Source of the DNA: PWQG01 sp050486205
GTDB lineage: Bacteria; Pseudomonadota; Gammaproteobacteria; Pseudomonadales; Pseudohongiellaceae
Direction: 5' to 3'
Assembly (NCBI GenBank): GCA_050486205.1
Contig: JBJHCW010000002.1
Span: 186,001 to 250,000, forward strand
Length of the DNA stretch: 64,000 nt
Shown here: one piece after another, positions 25,761-34,643 of the stretch
Layout of the letters: each line of letters begins with the position of its first letter
How positions within the stretch are numbered: position 1 is the first letter of the stretch
Notes under the pieces: model-generated
Told to the model about the DNA's origin: nothing
The model's input: only the letters and a program-made list of their open reading frames with translations
Database searches by the model: none
Translations under genes and position numbers: made by a program

Positions 25761-26627
25761 TTACTGCCCCCGTATGAAGAAGGCCGCTATAGCCTGGCGG
25801 TCTTCCTCAGTCAACTGGCTGGTATTATGCTCGATGACCGGATCCATCTTGCCACCCACAAACTCCCCATCCGGCTTCAGACCAAGAAACAGGAAAAGCT
25901 CAAAGTCGCTTTCACTCCAGTCGCCAAGTGCCGACGCAGTGAGAGGTGCCACATCACGCCCTTCAATAATACCTCCCCCGAACTCCCGACTCATACGAAC
26001 CATGCCCAGCGCGTTGCGCGGCGTGTGACATTCACCGCAATGGCCCAGTGCGCGGGACAGATGCGCACCACGGGCAATCACCGGATCGCCAATGGGCGCT
26101 GGGCTGCCTTCAACAACATTGGCCAGACGGTTCCAGACAGCCATCTGCCAGCGCATCAACCAGAACGGCAGGTCATGGTCGGGCACCTCGAACTGAACCG
26201 GAGCCTGTGCCATCAGCCACGCCGCAATATCGAGAACCTCCTCGTCACTCATTCCGGCGTAGGAACGATACGGGAATGCGGGGAAGTAGAATCCGCCAGT
26301 GGGTGTACGGCCGTGACGCATGGCGAGCACAAAGTCCCTGCCCTCCCAGGCCCCGATGCCAAAAACCGGGTCTGGTGTGATATTGGAAGCGATAAATGTG
26401 CCGAAATCACTCTCCAGGGCCAGGCCTCCGCTGAGACCGTCCGCGTCCGTGCCCTGGTGGCAGCTGATACATCCGCCGGCGTGTACCAGATAGCGTCCAC
26501 GCTCGATGGCTTCGGCAGAAACAGGAATGGCAACGTCCTGTACTTCGGGTCGCAAGCTCAGCCACCATCCAATGATGATGACCGCCAGCACAAGAACAAG
26601 AAATGGCGTCCGGCTGATCTTTTTCAT
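25761..26627 (-). CDS. Membrane-anchored dihaem cytochrome c
   Basis: A 288-aa protein with an uncleaved N-terminal helix (PFLVLVLAVIIIGWWLSL) and two haem sites, C53ISCH57 and CGECH near residue 193. It resembles the dihaem subunits of alcohol/aldehyde dehydrogenases (GRYLVHAGGCISCH.., GHCGECHTPRN, a Met-containing segment after each site) but has no dehydrogenase partner nearby. It should carry electrons in the periplasm. I chose ATG 26627 (MKKISR), about ten bases after AAAGGG; ATG 26636 would add three residues. The hybrid kinase gene starts divergently 125 bp away. Confidence 0.82.
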   Translation of the reverse strand: MKKISRTPFLVLVLAVIIIGWWLSLRPEVQDVAIPVSAEAIERGRYLVHAGGCISCHQGTDADGLSGGLALESDFGTFIASNITPDPVFGIGAWEGRDFVLAMRHGRTPTGGFYFPAFPYRSYAGMSDEEVLDIAAWLMAQAPVQFEVPDHDLPFWLMRWQMAVWNRLANVVEGSPAPIGDPVIARGAHLSRALGHCGECHTPRNALGMVRMSREFGGGIIEGRDVAPLTASALGDWSESDFELFLFLGLKPDGEFVGGKMDPVIEHNTSQLTEEDRQAIAAFFIRGQ

Positions 26628-26752
26628 GTCACACATGCCCTTTATTCGGAGAATGTCATCGCGGGAACGTCTGCTGGCAAAGCACTCCCGGTATGCAACG
26701 AAGTCTACCATCTATTAGAATCGGGATTGAGCGCAATTCGGCAGGGCCAGTC

Positions 26753-28537
26753 ATGATCTCGATGCAACAATGGCGCGAGCGCATCCTGCAGCGGACACTG
26801 CTGGCCAGCACCGTGCTGGCCAGTATTGCCTACTTTCCCAGCCTGATTGCTTCCTACCTGGCCGGCATGTGGTCCCTGATCGTTGTCAGCACAGCCGTCT
26901 GGATCTCACTCATTATCATCACATGCTGGCGCTCGCTGGCTCCACGTATCCGCAGCACGGCATTCATTGTTATCTGGTCGGTTTTTGCAGTCTACCTGCT
27001 ATGGTTGTTGGGTCCGCTCGGTGCAGGCACCCTTTGGTTGCTGTCCATTCCCGTTCTTGGTGCGCTGTATTTTGGTTATCCTGGTGCCTACGCCGGCTCG
27101 GGCTTGCTGATCGCGCTGATGTTCATCTATCCCTGGCTGCCGCTGCCTGCCGTCGCAGCCACCAACCCGACATTGAGCCTGCGTTACCCGTTGGACGCAT
27201 GGTTTGCGGTGTCCGGCAGCATGGTGTTTCTCGCAGGTCTGATGTCACTGGCCATTGCCGAACTGCTCAAGGGGCTGGAAAACACCATCACCGCTATCAC
27301 CGAAGCCAACCATGAACTGGAACGATCACTGAAAGAGCGCGAATCGCTGCAGGAAGAGTTGCTGCTCAATCGCAACCAGACAGCACTGGGCACGCTGGCC
27401 ACCGCCATTGCACATGACTTCAACAACCTGCTGGTGCCAATCATGATGGCTGGCGAAGCTGCCCGCGAGCAGGCGCCCGAAGGCAGTGAGCAGCGTCGGC
27501 ATCTGGACGCGGTAGTGCGGTCAGCAGAGCGGGCACGAAGTCTGATCCGCCGAATCCTGCTGTTCAGTCAGACCGAGGGTATGGAGCCAAAAAAGGTCGC
27601 CCTGGCACCGGTGATGGAGGCTGCCGTGAACAAACTGCGCAGCAGCGCTGATCCGCGATTCACAATCGTTTACGACAACACCGTGCCGGACGCCTGTGTT
27701 TCAGGCGAATCCAATGCCATCCAGCAGATTGTCATGAATCTGGGCAGCAATGCGCTGATGGCCTTGCCTGCCAGTGGCGGCAGGCTGACCATCACGGTGA
27801 CACGTGACCCCGATGATCCGGCCATCCATGTGAGTGTCAGCGACAACGGCCCCGGCATTCCCGACAGCATCCGCGACCGGATATTTGACCCCTACTTCAG
27901 CACGCGCTCGCCGGGTACCGGCACCGGTCTTGGCCTTACCATCGTGCAGCGGTTGGTTACTGCGCTGAGTGGACGCATACAGCTCGCCAGCGCAGAAGGA
28001 TCAGGTACCACATTCACTGTCAGTCTGCCCGAGCACAGTGACGCTCCGGCACCGGTAGCGCTGCAGCATCCGCCATCGGCGGACTCTGAAAACTCACAGC
28101 CCGAAGAGCAATTGCCTGCGTTATTAACTGTGTTGAGGATACTTGTGGTGGACGATGAGGAGATGGTGCGCTCAACCCTGCAGGCCACACTGCAACGCGA
28201 CAGGCACGAAGTGATGACATGCAACAGCGCCGATGCAGCGCTTGCCTATCTGCAGGCCAACCCGGACAGCGTGGATGTTGTCATCACAGACTTCGCCATG
28301 CCCGGAATGAGCGGGCTGGATCTGGTCAGACAGCTGAGGTCCCGTGGCAGTCAACTACCCTGCATTCTGCTTTCCGGCTACCTGACCGGCGATGATGTGA
28401 AATCAAGCAGGGAACTGGGAGTGCTCGGTGTGTTGTACAAACCCTTTCGCCGACAGGCCATCATCTCGATGCTGGCTCGGGTTCCGCCGGCATCGCGCGA
28501 GGCAGCCGCCAGGCCAGAGCCCCCGAGCAGACAATGA
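26753..28537 (+). CDS. Membrane hybrid sensor kinase with C-terminal receiver
   Basis: A 594-aa protein with six or so membrane helices in the first 180 residues, no recognisable periplasmic sensor, then a coiled coil. A HisKA box of the IAHDFNN type follows (His221), then an ATPase domain (NLGSNALMAL, DNGPGIPD, TGTGLGL), a linker, and a receiver with phosphoacceptor Asp513 (VVITDFAMPG). No histidine phosphotransfer domain or partner regulator lies next to it, so the output is elsewhere. The start is ATG 26753 with AGGG eight bases upstream. Its 3' end overlaps the convergent arsJ gene by 77 bp. Confidence 0.88.
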   Translation: MISMQQWRERILQRTLLASTVLASIAYFPSLIASYLAGMWSLIVVSTAVWISLIIITCWRSLAPRIRSTAFIVIWSVFAVYLLWLLGPLGAGTLWLLSIPVLGALYFGYPGAYAGSGLLIALMFIYPWLPLPAVAATNPTLSLRYPLDAWFAVSGSMVFLAGLMSLAIAELLKGLENTITAITEANHELERSLKERESLQEELLLNRNQTALGTLATAIAHDFNNLLVPIMMAGEAAREQAPEGSEQRRHLDAVVRSAERARSLIRRILLFSQTEGMEPKKVALAPVMEAAVNKLRSSADPRFTIVYDNTVPDACVSGESNAIQQIVMNLGSNALMALPASGGRLTITVTRDPDDPAIHVSVSDNGPGIPDSIRDRIFDPYFSTRSPGTGTGLGLTIVQRLVTALSGRIQLASAEGSGTTFTVSLPEHSDAPAPVALQHPPSADSENSQPEEQLPALLTVLRILVVDDEEMVRSTLQATLQRDRHEVMTCNSADAALAYLQANPDSVDVVITDFAMPGMSGLDLVRQLRSRGSQLPCILLSGYLTGDDVKSSRELGVLGVLYKPFRRQAIISMLARVPPASREAAARPEPPSRQ

Positions 28538-29684
28538 GCAGCCCTGCCAGCACCAGGCACCAGGCCAGGCCGTAGACCTGGTAAACAAGTCCCGACAGCA
28601 CGGTGCCGGCCAGTCGTCCGGCAGCATTCGCCATGTAGTAGAAGCCCACATCCAGCGACACGCCATCGGCACGCGCATAAGCGACAATCAGATAGGAGTG
28701 GACAGAGGAGTTCACGGCAAACACCGCGCCAAACAGCAACAGCCCCACCACCAGCACTGCCTGAACATGCCAGCCTGCAAACAAGCCGGCAGCGATGCCA
28801 AGCGGCAAGACCAACAGTATCAACGCCCAATTGAAGGCAGTGCGGCCGTCAGGCGTCGGGCCCGTGATCCTTGGTGCAATCGCCTGGACAATTCCGTAGC
28901 CAATCACCCACGCTGCCAGCATGGTGCCAACTGCCACATGGTCCCAGCCAAGCTCCGCCTGCAAAAATACCGGCAATGCCACAACAAACCAGATATCGCG
29001 CGAGGAGAACAGGAAAAACCGCGCAGCTGACAGTCGATTGACCGCTGGGCTTTTTGACAACAGGTCACGAAATTTTGGCTTGAACGAGGTTGTGCCCAGG
29101 TGCCTGTCCAGAAGCAGATAACTGGCCAGCAATACTGCCGCCAGACCGGTTGCCATGATCAACAGCGCGCCGCGGAAGCCGAACGCGGCCAGCAATACGC
29201 CACCCAGAAAAAACCCCACACCCTTGAGTGCGTTCTTGGAGCCGGTCAGGCGGGCAATCCAGCGATAGAGGGTGCCCTGGGCGTCGTCCCTGACCAGCAT
29301 CTTGATGCTGCTTTTGGCACTCATCTTGTTCAGGTCTTTGGCAATACCGGACAACGCCTGAGCCACCATGACATAGACCAGAGTCAACCAGTCCGGATCA
29401 GCCATCAACATGAGCAGGGAGCCAATCTGGAGTAACAGACCAATGTGCATGGTCATGTTCAGTCCAACACGGGTCGCCAGCCAGCCACCAAACAGATTGG
29501 TGATTACACCAAACAGTTCGTACAGGATGAACAACATGGCAATTTCAAGCGGACTGAAACCCATGTTGTGGAAGAACAGTACCACCAACATGCGCAGGGC
29601 GCCGTCCGTAAGTGTGAACGCCCAGTAACTGGCAGTAACTACCATATACTGGAACACAGAGCGATTGATTCTGCCTTCCCTCAA
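28461..29684 (-). CDS. arsJ: ArsJ, organoarsenical (1-arseno-3-phosphoglycerate) MFS exporter, TTG start
   Basis: A 407-aa major-facilitator protein with 11-12 helices. The opening ASYWAFTLTDGALRMLVVLFF, the block KDLNKMSAKSSIK and the neighbouring GAPDH gene identify ArsJ. In the known pathway the GAPDH forms 1-arseno-3-phosphoglycerate from arsenate and ArsJ expels it, giving arsenate resistance. The initiation codon is TTG at 29684, with AGGAG seven to eight bases upstream; no ATG fits. GAPDH is upstream on the same strand, but 362 bp away, with two long palindromes between. No arsR or arsC lies in the window. Confidence 0.88.
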   Translation of the reverse strand: MREGRINRSVFQYMVVTASYWAFTLTDGALRMLVVLFFHNMGFSPLEIAMLFILYELFGVITNLFGGWLATRVGLNMTMHIGLLLQIGSLLMLMADPDWLTLVYVMVAQALSGIAKDLNKMSAKSSIKMLVRDDAQGTLYRWIARLTGSKNALKGVGFFLGGVLLAAFGFRGALLIMATGLAAVLLASYLLLDRHLGTTSFKPKFRDLLSKSPAVNRLSAARFFLFSSRDIWFVVALPVFLQAELGWDHVAVGTMLAAWVIGYGIVQAIAPRITGPTPDGRTAFNWALILLVLPLGIAAGLFAGWHVQAVLVVGLLLFGAVFAVNSSVHSYLIVAYARADGVSLDVGFYYMANAAGRLAGTVLSGLVYQVYGLAWCLVLAGLLIVCSGALAWRLPRAMPAEPEPASR

Positions 29685-29726
29685 CTTGTTACTCCTGTCG
29701 CTTTACAGGTACATATCCGGTTCCCG

Positions 29727-29832
29727 GGGGCAGGGGCTTGAGCCGGGCAGACACGCTCAAGCACATCCCTGTGTCGCTCTGCGCCAGCCATCCCTGGCTG
29801 ACGAAGGTCTGTCCGGCTCAAGCCCCTGCCCC
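29727..29832. repeat. Long palindrome A between gapdh and arsJ
   Basis: A 26-bp stem with one mismatch (29727-29752 with 29807-29832) encloses a 54-nt core that itself folds into two hairpins with TCCC loops (CACA/TGTG and CAGCCA/TGGCTG). The core is closely similar, inverted, to the core of palindrome B, while the outer stems differ. It sits 43 bp upstream of the arsJ start, within the presumed transcript. Confidence 0.85.
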
Positions 29833-29913
29833 GGAAACCTGGCTGCGTGCCAAAGTCTGGCTGACTGTGAGACATGGCAGAGTGAGAATGGCTGGCCAAG
29901 TTGGCGCGCTGCA

Positions 29914-30031
29914 GGCCGGGGGGTGCGGGTAACAGGGAAGCGGACCTTCGCTGGCCAAGGATGGCCAGCGCAGAGCGACACAGGGATGTGCCCGAGCGTG
30001 TCCGCTTCCCTGTTACCCGCACCCCCCGGCC
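29914..30031. repeat. Long palindrome B between gapdh and arsJ
   Basis: A perfect 32-bp stem (29914-29945 with 30000-30031) encloses a 54-nt core with hairpins GGCC/GGCC (AAGGAT loop) and CACA/TGTG (GGGA loop). The core is the inverted relative of that in palindrome A. It starts 16 bp after the GAPDH stop. The 362 bp between the genes hold no coding frame I can support. Confidence 0.9.
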
Positions 30032-30046
30032 GGACAAGTCGCACCA

Positions 30047-31051
30047 CTAGCCAGCCACTTTCATCACCAGCTCCAACAGCCGATTCACATAACCAATCTC
30101 GTTGTCATACCAGGTCAGTATCTTGATCTGGGTGCCATTGACGACCATGGTTGACGGCGCATCAATCACTGACGAGCGACGATCACCGATGTAATCGGCA
30201 GACACCAGTGGTGTTTCCTCGTAGCCCAGTATTCCCTTGAAGCGCCCTTCAGCGGCCTCGCGCAGGGCGGTATTGACCTGCTCGACGGTGACTTTTTTCT
30301 CCACCTCAAATACACAGTCGGTAAGCGACGGGCTGGCCAGCGGCACGCGCACAGCCACACCATCAATACGCCCCTTGAGCTCGGGAAAAATCTCGATGAT
30401 CGCCGTGGCCGATCCAGTGGTGGTGGGAATCAGGCTCAGGCTCGAAGCGCGGGCACGGCGCGGGTCCTTGTGGAAGTTGTCGAGCACATTCTGGGTATTG
30501 GTCATGGCATGAATGGTGGTGATATTGCCGTGCCTGAGACCAAAGGCGCTGTGAATCACATCCACCACCGGTGCAATGCAGTTGGTGGTGCAGGAAGCCG
30601 CTGTGACAATACGGTGCCTGGCCGCATCGTACACATCATCGTTCACACCCATGACAATGTTCAGAGCCGGCGCCTCCTTGACCGGTGCCGACACCACAAC
30701 ACGGGGCACACCTGCGTCCAGCAGTGGCTGCAGCTTGGCGACCGTGCGATAACGGCCACTGGACTCGATCAGCACATCCACACCCTTGCCGGCCCAATCG
30801 ACATCGGTCAAACCGGTTTCCTGGCTCCAGTCGATGCGTTTGCCATCAAGAACCAGGGCATCGTCTTCATGACCAACATCGGCGGCCATGGCACGGTGCA
30901 CCGAATCATACTTGAGCAGGCGGGCAGCCGCCCCGGCATCACCACCCGGGTCATTGATATGCACAAATTCGATGTCATGACGCCCAAAAGCCTCGCGCAC
31001 GGCCAACCTGCCAATACGTCCGAATCCGTTGATGCCAACTCTGATACTCAT
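30047..31051 (-). CDS. ArsJ-associated glyceraldehyde-3-phosphate dehydrogenase
   Basis: A 334-aa GAPDH: NAD-binding GINGFGRIGR at 7-16, catalytic Cys154 in SCTTNC, the HAMTNTQ His segment, and WYDNEIGY near the end. Its place directly upstream of arsJ points to the arsenate-resistance role, making 1-arseno-3-phosphoglycerate for export, rather than central glycolysis. ATG 31051 has a strong AGGAGG site six bases upstream. It shares the 127-bp upstream region with the divergent HtrA gene. No ArsR binding site was identified. Confidence 0.9.
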   Translation of the reverse strand: MSIRVGINGFGRIGRLAVREAFGRHDIEFVHINDPGGDAGAAARLLKYDSVHRAMAADVGHEDDALVLDGKRIDWSQETGLTDVDWAGKGVDVLIESSGRYRTVAKLQPLLDAGVPRVVVSAPVKEAPALNIVMGVNDDVYDAARHRIVTAASCTTNCIAPVVDVIHSAFGLRHGNITTIHAMTNTQNVLDNFHKDPRRARASSLSLIPTTTGSATAIIEIFPELKGRIDGVAVRVPLASPSLTDCVFEVEKKVTVEQVNTALREAAEGRFKGILGYEETPLVSADYIGDRRSSVIDAPSTMVVNGTQIKILTWYDNEIGYVNRLLELVMKVAG

Positions 31052-31178
31052 AGACTACCTCCTCATGATGAGCCGATTGTACACCATCGATGCTTGAAGC
31101 CGGGACGCAAAGGCCTTATACATAGAGAGTCCCTTATCGATTCCCTGAAAGCAGCAACCCGGCTCCGGAGTGATACGC

Positions 31179-32339
31179 ATGACCCGACTGGCAGTTTCCA
31201 GAACCTTCCTGCACCGCGCGCCCAGGCGGTGTCAGCAACCATTGGCGGCTACTGCAATGGTCACGCTTCTGACGCTGGCGGCGCTGCTGGTTCTGCTGGC
31301 ATGGCCGGGCCAGGCCGCGGCACAGAACAATCGTCAGGACTACGCCGGCTTCAGCACCAATGATGAACAGAACAATATGGAGGTGTTCCGTTATGCCAGC
31401 CCGTCGGTCGTCTACATCACCAGCTCCCGACTGGTGCGACGCTCGGTTTTCAACCTGAACCCGGAAGAAATTCCACAGGGCAGCGGCTCCGGATTCATCT
31501 GGGATGAACGCGGTTACGTGGTCACCAATTTCCATGTCATCCAGAACGCGTCCCGGTTGACGGTGACCATGCAGGACGGTACCGCCCACCAGGCAAGTGT
31601 GGTGGGCGTGGCACCGGACCAGGACCTGGCTGTCTTGCGCATCGAGGCACCCGATGCCGAGCTGCATCCCATTACCGTCGGCGACTCCTCTCAACTGGAA
31701 GTAGGGCGCAAGGTCATTGCCATCGGCAACCCGTTCGGGCTGGATGCCACCATGACCGTAGGGGTGGTCAGCGCGCTGGGCCGTGAGATCAATTCAATCA
31801 CCCGACGACGCATCCGTGACGTGATCCAGACTGACGCAGCCATCAACCCCGGCAACTCCGGCGGGCCATTGCTGAACTCACTGGGTCAGTTGGTGGGTGT
31901 GAACACAGCCATCTACAGCCCCACCGGCGCCAGCACGGGTATCGGCTTCGCCATCCCGGTCAATACCGTCAAACGCATAGTCCCGGAGCTCATCCAGCAC
32001 GGCCGCGTTCAGACGCCGGCACTGGGTGTGGCACTGCTGCCACCGCGCCAGGCCGCATACTATCGTGAACGGCTGGGCATTGAAGGGGTGGTGGTGCTGG
32101 ATGTGATTGATGGCCTGGCACCGGAACAGGCCGGAATGCGCGGACTGTCCGAAACCAGTCGCGGCCTGGCGCTGGGTGATGTGATAATTGCCATCGACGG
32201 CGAACGGGTACGCGATGAGGACGATCTGGTCACGGTACTGGAAGGCAAGAGTGCCGGCGATGTGGTGGAGGTTGTCACCCGCCGCGACAATCAGGAGCGT
32301 CGTTACCAGATTGAACTGCATGTTCCACAGGGGCGGTAA
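31179..32339 (+). CDS. HtrA/DegS-like periplasmic serine protease with PDZ domain
   Basis: A 386-aa trypsin-like protease. The signal or anchor helix is LLTLAALLVLLAWPGQAAA. The catalytic triad is His119 (TNFHVI), Asp149 (DQDLAVLRI) and Ser227 (NPGNSGGPL), followed by a single PDZ domain (about 270-385). One PDZ and a membrane-spanning N-terminus fit DegS more than DegP, but no rseA/rpoE genes are near. A GTG nine bases upstream could also start translation; I chose the ATG because CGGAG sits at eight bases. The next gene begins 8 bp later, so the two are probably cotranscribed. Confidence 0.88.
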   Translation: MTRLAVSRTFLHRAPRRCQQPLAATAMVTLLTLAALLVLLAWPGQAAAQNNRQDYAGFSTNDEQNNMEVFRYASPSVVYITSSRLVRRSVFNLNPEEIPQGSGSGFIWDERGYVVTNFHVIQNASRLTVTMQDGTAHQASVVGVAPDQDLAVLRIEAPDAELHPITVGDSSQLEVGRKVIAIGNPFGLDATMTVGVVSALGREINSITRRRIRDVIQTDAAINPGNSGGPLLNSLGQLVGVNTAIYSPTGASTGIGFAIPVNTVKRIVPELIQHGRVQTPALGVALLPPRQAAYYRERLGIEGVVVLDVIDGLAPEQAGMRGLSETSRGLALGDVIIAIDGERVRDEDDLVTVLEGKSAGDVVEVVTRRDNQERRYQIELHVPQGR

Positions 32340-32347
32340 AGCATAAT

Positions 32348-32641
32348 ATGGATCTTGAATACAAAATCGTGCAATCAACCACACCGCAGTTCAAAAGCCG
32401 CGAGAAAATGGATGCCTTGCTTGCCGAGGAAGCAAAGGCGGGTTGGACGCTGACGGAAAAATTCGACAACTACAGGCTTCGTCTGCAGCGCGATGTCAGC
32501 CATCGGGACAGGGACCGGGATCTGGACTTCGACGCTTACCGCACCCAGGTAGGCGCACACATCGGCATCATCTACATTTTTGCCACCGCCGTTACGTTGG
32601 CCGTGTTGCTGGGAATCTATTTTGTGATCGGTACACTCTGA
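32348..32641 (+). CDS. Small tail-anchored protein of unknown function (97 aa)
   Basis: The N-terminal part (MDLEYKIVQSTTPQFKSREK..., residues 1-70) is soluble and charged, with LLAEEAKAGWTLTEKFDNYRLRLQR resembling DUF4177-like small domains. The C-terminus is one membrane helix (IGIIYIFATAVTLAVLLGIYFVI, about 73-95). It follows the HtrA gene by 8 bp on the same strand, so it is likely in that operon and the helix should sit in the inner membrane. Function is unknown. Confidence 0.65.
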   Translation: MDLEYKIVQSTTPQFKSREKMDALLAEEAKAGWTLTEKFDNYRLRLQRDVSHRDRDRDLDFDAYRTQVGAHIGIIYIFATAVTLAVLLGIYFVIGTL

Positions 32642-32734
32642 TCGGCTGCCTGCCCTCAACAGCGAGCAGCCTGAACGCCGCTCATACTGTATTTCGTACC
32701 CCATGTATATCGGAGGTAAATTTGAGGTCTGCCC

Positions 32735-33250
32735 TTGCATATCGTCCTGTTTGAACCGGAAATCCCGCCAAATACCGGCAACATCATACGGCTGGTAGCC
32801 AATACTGGCACCACACTGCATCTTGTTGAACCACTTGGGTTTTCACTGGATGAAAAACAGGTGCGCCGGGCCGGGCTGGATTATCACGCGCTGAGCAAGG
32901 TCAAGACGTGGCAGAGCTGGGATCAGTTTCGAGCGCTGGGGCCGGGCGGCCGACTGTTCACGCTCAGCACACGGGCTGACTGCTGTTACACAGCGCCGGA
33001 TTATGGCCGGGATGACGTTCTGGTATTTGGTCCGGAGACCCGGGGCCTGCCTGAGCCCATTCTCATGAGTGTGCCCCATGAGCAGCGACTGCGCATTCCC
33101 ATGGTGCCGGGAAGTCGCAGCCTCAACCTGGCCAATGCCGCAGCGGTGGTGATTTACGAGGCCCTTCGCCAACAGGGCTTTCCGGGGCTGACAGCCCGAC
33201 CAGTAACGGTCGGGCCGGCGCCGGAGAAAGGGAGCTCCAGGGCTTGTTAA
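32735..33250 (+). CDS. trmL: tRNA (cytidine/uridine-34 2'-O)-methyltransferase TrmL, TTG start
   Basis: A SPOUT-fold enzyme, 171 aa, which 2'-O-methylates the wobble base of certain tRNA-Leu species using AdoMet. It opens HIVLFEPEIPPNTGNIIRL and contains DVLVFGPETRGLP, IPMVPGSRSLNLANA at the trefoil knot. The only in-frame start at the right place is TTG 32735, with GAGG seven bases upstream. A hairpin (33194-33215, 8-bp stem) lies inside the last codons, and the tail after the knot is about 14 residues longer than in E. coli. It is convergent with secB, 15 bp away. Confidence 0.9.
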   Translation: MHIVLFEPEIPPNTGNIIRLVANTGTTLHLVEPLGFSLDEKQVRRAGLDYHALSKVKTWQSWDQFRALGPGGRLFTLSTRADCCYTAPDYGRDDVLVFGPETRGLPEPILMSVPHEQRLRIPMVPGSRSLNLANAAAVVIYEALRQQGFPGLTARPVTVGPAPEKGSSRAC

Positions 33251-33265
33251 CGGCCCCTTAGCGGT

Positions 33266-33859
33266 TTACTGCTTGTCAGTGTCGCCTGCAGCGGTATCCG
33301 TAGGCGTATTGCTTGGCATTTCACCCTGAGCGCCAGGCGCAGCATCAACAGTGCCGGAAGCACTGGCTTCACCGTTGGCGCCAGCACCCTGTTGCTGTTT
33401 GGCCTGGGCGTATACTGCATCAAAGTTGACCGGCGCCAGCATGACAGGCGGGAAGCTGCCCTTGACCACCAACGAGTCGATGACTTCGCGGGCATACGGG
33501 AACAGGATGTTGGGGCATACAGTTGCCAGCACGCGCTCCAGATCGGTGTCGGCAAAGCCGGCACAGGTGAACACACCCGCCTGTTGCACTTCACACAGGA
33601 ACGCAGTGTTGTCTTCCTGCTTGGCTTCCACAGTCAGCGTCAGAACAACATTGTATACGCCGTCAGCGAGCTTGTTGTTACGGGTGCCGATATTAAAATT
33701 GATCTTCGGTGCCCACTGCCCCTTGAACACGTCTGGCGCCTTGGGTGATTCAAAGGAGCTGTCTTTCAGATAGATGCGCTGCAGCGCGAACATCGGTCCC
33801 TGGGGCTGCTGACCCTGCTGTCCTGCAGCCTGGGTATTGGTGTTGTCATTCTCTGCCAT
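33266..33859 (-). CDS. secB: Protein-export chaperone SecB
   Basis: A 197-aa SecB: FALQRIYLKDSSFESPKAPDVF near residue 24, KINFNIGT, CEVQQAGVFTCAG and CPNILFPYAREVIDSLVVKGSFPPVMLAPVNFDAVYA are family hallmarks. It holds presecretory proteins unfolded and delivers them to SecA. It is about 40 residues longer than E. coli SecB because of a Gly/Ala/Thr/Asp-rich tail after residue 155. It lies 36 bp downstream of the rhodanese gene on the same strand; the grxC gene that often sits between these two is absent. Confidence 0.95.
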   Translation of the reverse strand: MAENDNTNTQAAGQQGQQPQGPMFALQRIYLKDSSFESPKAPDVFKGQWAPKINFNIGTRNNKLADGVYNVVLTLTVEAKQEDNTAFLCEVQQAGVFTCAGFADTDLERVLATVCPNILFPYAREVIDSLVVKGSFPPVMLAPVNFDAVYAQAKQQQGAGANGEASASGTVDAAPGAQGEMPSNTPTDTAAGDTDKQ

Positions 33860-33895
33860 GATTCAAACCTGTTTTCTACTTGAGTGATTGAACGG

Positions 33896-34462
33896 TCACT
33901 TCTGCTCAGTGACACCAGTGTCATCGGGCGTATCAGTTGCATCGGGTGTCTCTTCCGGCTGCTCCTGCTTACCCTGTTTGCCGGGTTTCCCCTTTTTCTG
34001 TTTCTTGCCTGTCTTGCCGGTACTCTTGCCAGCAGCCTTTGGCGCAGCAGTGGGCACCAGCGGCAACTGATCAGCGCGCCAGGCAGCTATGCCGCCCCGC
34101 ACCCGCACAACATCGGCAAAGCCGGCGCTTGCCAGAATCTTGCAGGCCTCTCCCGAATGCTGCCCCATCTTGCAGGCCACAACAATCGGACGTTGCTTGA
34201 ATTTTTCCAGCTCCTTGACACGACTGGCGAGGCGAGTGACCGGAATATTGATTGCGTCCACAATATGTCCGGCATCAAACTCACGCTTGTCCCGCACATC
34301 CAGCACCACGGCGTCCTTGCGATTGATCAGAAACACCGCCTGCTGCAGACCAACCGCGCTGGCCGAGGTCTTGCTGCGATGCAACACAAGCGCCACCACG
34401 AGAGCCACCCAGAGGCTGGCCAACATCCAGTTATTTCCCACAAATTCAACAAACTGCGCCAT
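33896..34462 (-). CDS. yibN: Membrane-anchored rhodanese-like protein (YibN type)
   Basis: A 188-aa protein with one N-terminal helix (NWMLASLWVALVVALVLH) and a rhodanese domain (about 40-135): VLDVRDKREFDAGHI and the active-site loop with Cys97 (ACKMGQHSG). The C-terminal 45 residues are a low-complexity Lys/Gly then Pro/Asp/Thr tail. It may move sulfane sulfur at the membrane. Position next to secB and divergent from gpmI is conserved in Gammaproteobacteria and supports the YibN name. ATG 34462 gives the usual membrane-helix N-terminus. Confidence 0.85.
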   Translation of the reverse strand: MAQFVEFVGNNWMLASLWVALVVALVLHRSKTSASAVGLQQAVFLINRKDAVVLDVRDKREFDAGHIVDAINIPVTRLASRVKELEKFKQRPIVVACKMGQHSGEACKILASAGFADVVRVRGGIAAWRADQLPLVPTAAPKAAGKSTGKTGKKQKKGKPGKQGKQEQPEETPDATDTPDDTGVTEQK

Positions 34463-34643
34463 AACGTCAAGAATCGGTTCCGTGCAAAGCCGTGCAGTAT
34501 ACACGGCCTTGCACGACGAAAGAAGTTCTGCTTGCCCAGGTTGTCAAGGTGCATGGCACTTTGCGACGGTTTCCGCGATAATGGGCGCCGTTTTGTAACT
34601 TCTTCATGCCATTAACCCAACTCACCGAAACAGTCAGTCATCC

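Noticed and set aside
29665..30126. 153-codon plus-strand frame across the gapdh-arsJ spacer
   Set aside because: It is simply translation through the two palindromes and the gapdh 3' end, without a ribosome site.
31105..31130. GGGACGCAAAGGCC resembling the 3' half of a cyclic-di-GMP-I riboswitch upstream of the HtrA gene
   Set aside because: The conserved 5' half (CACGCACAGGGCAAACC-like) and the tetraloop receptor are missing, so only a short chance match remains.
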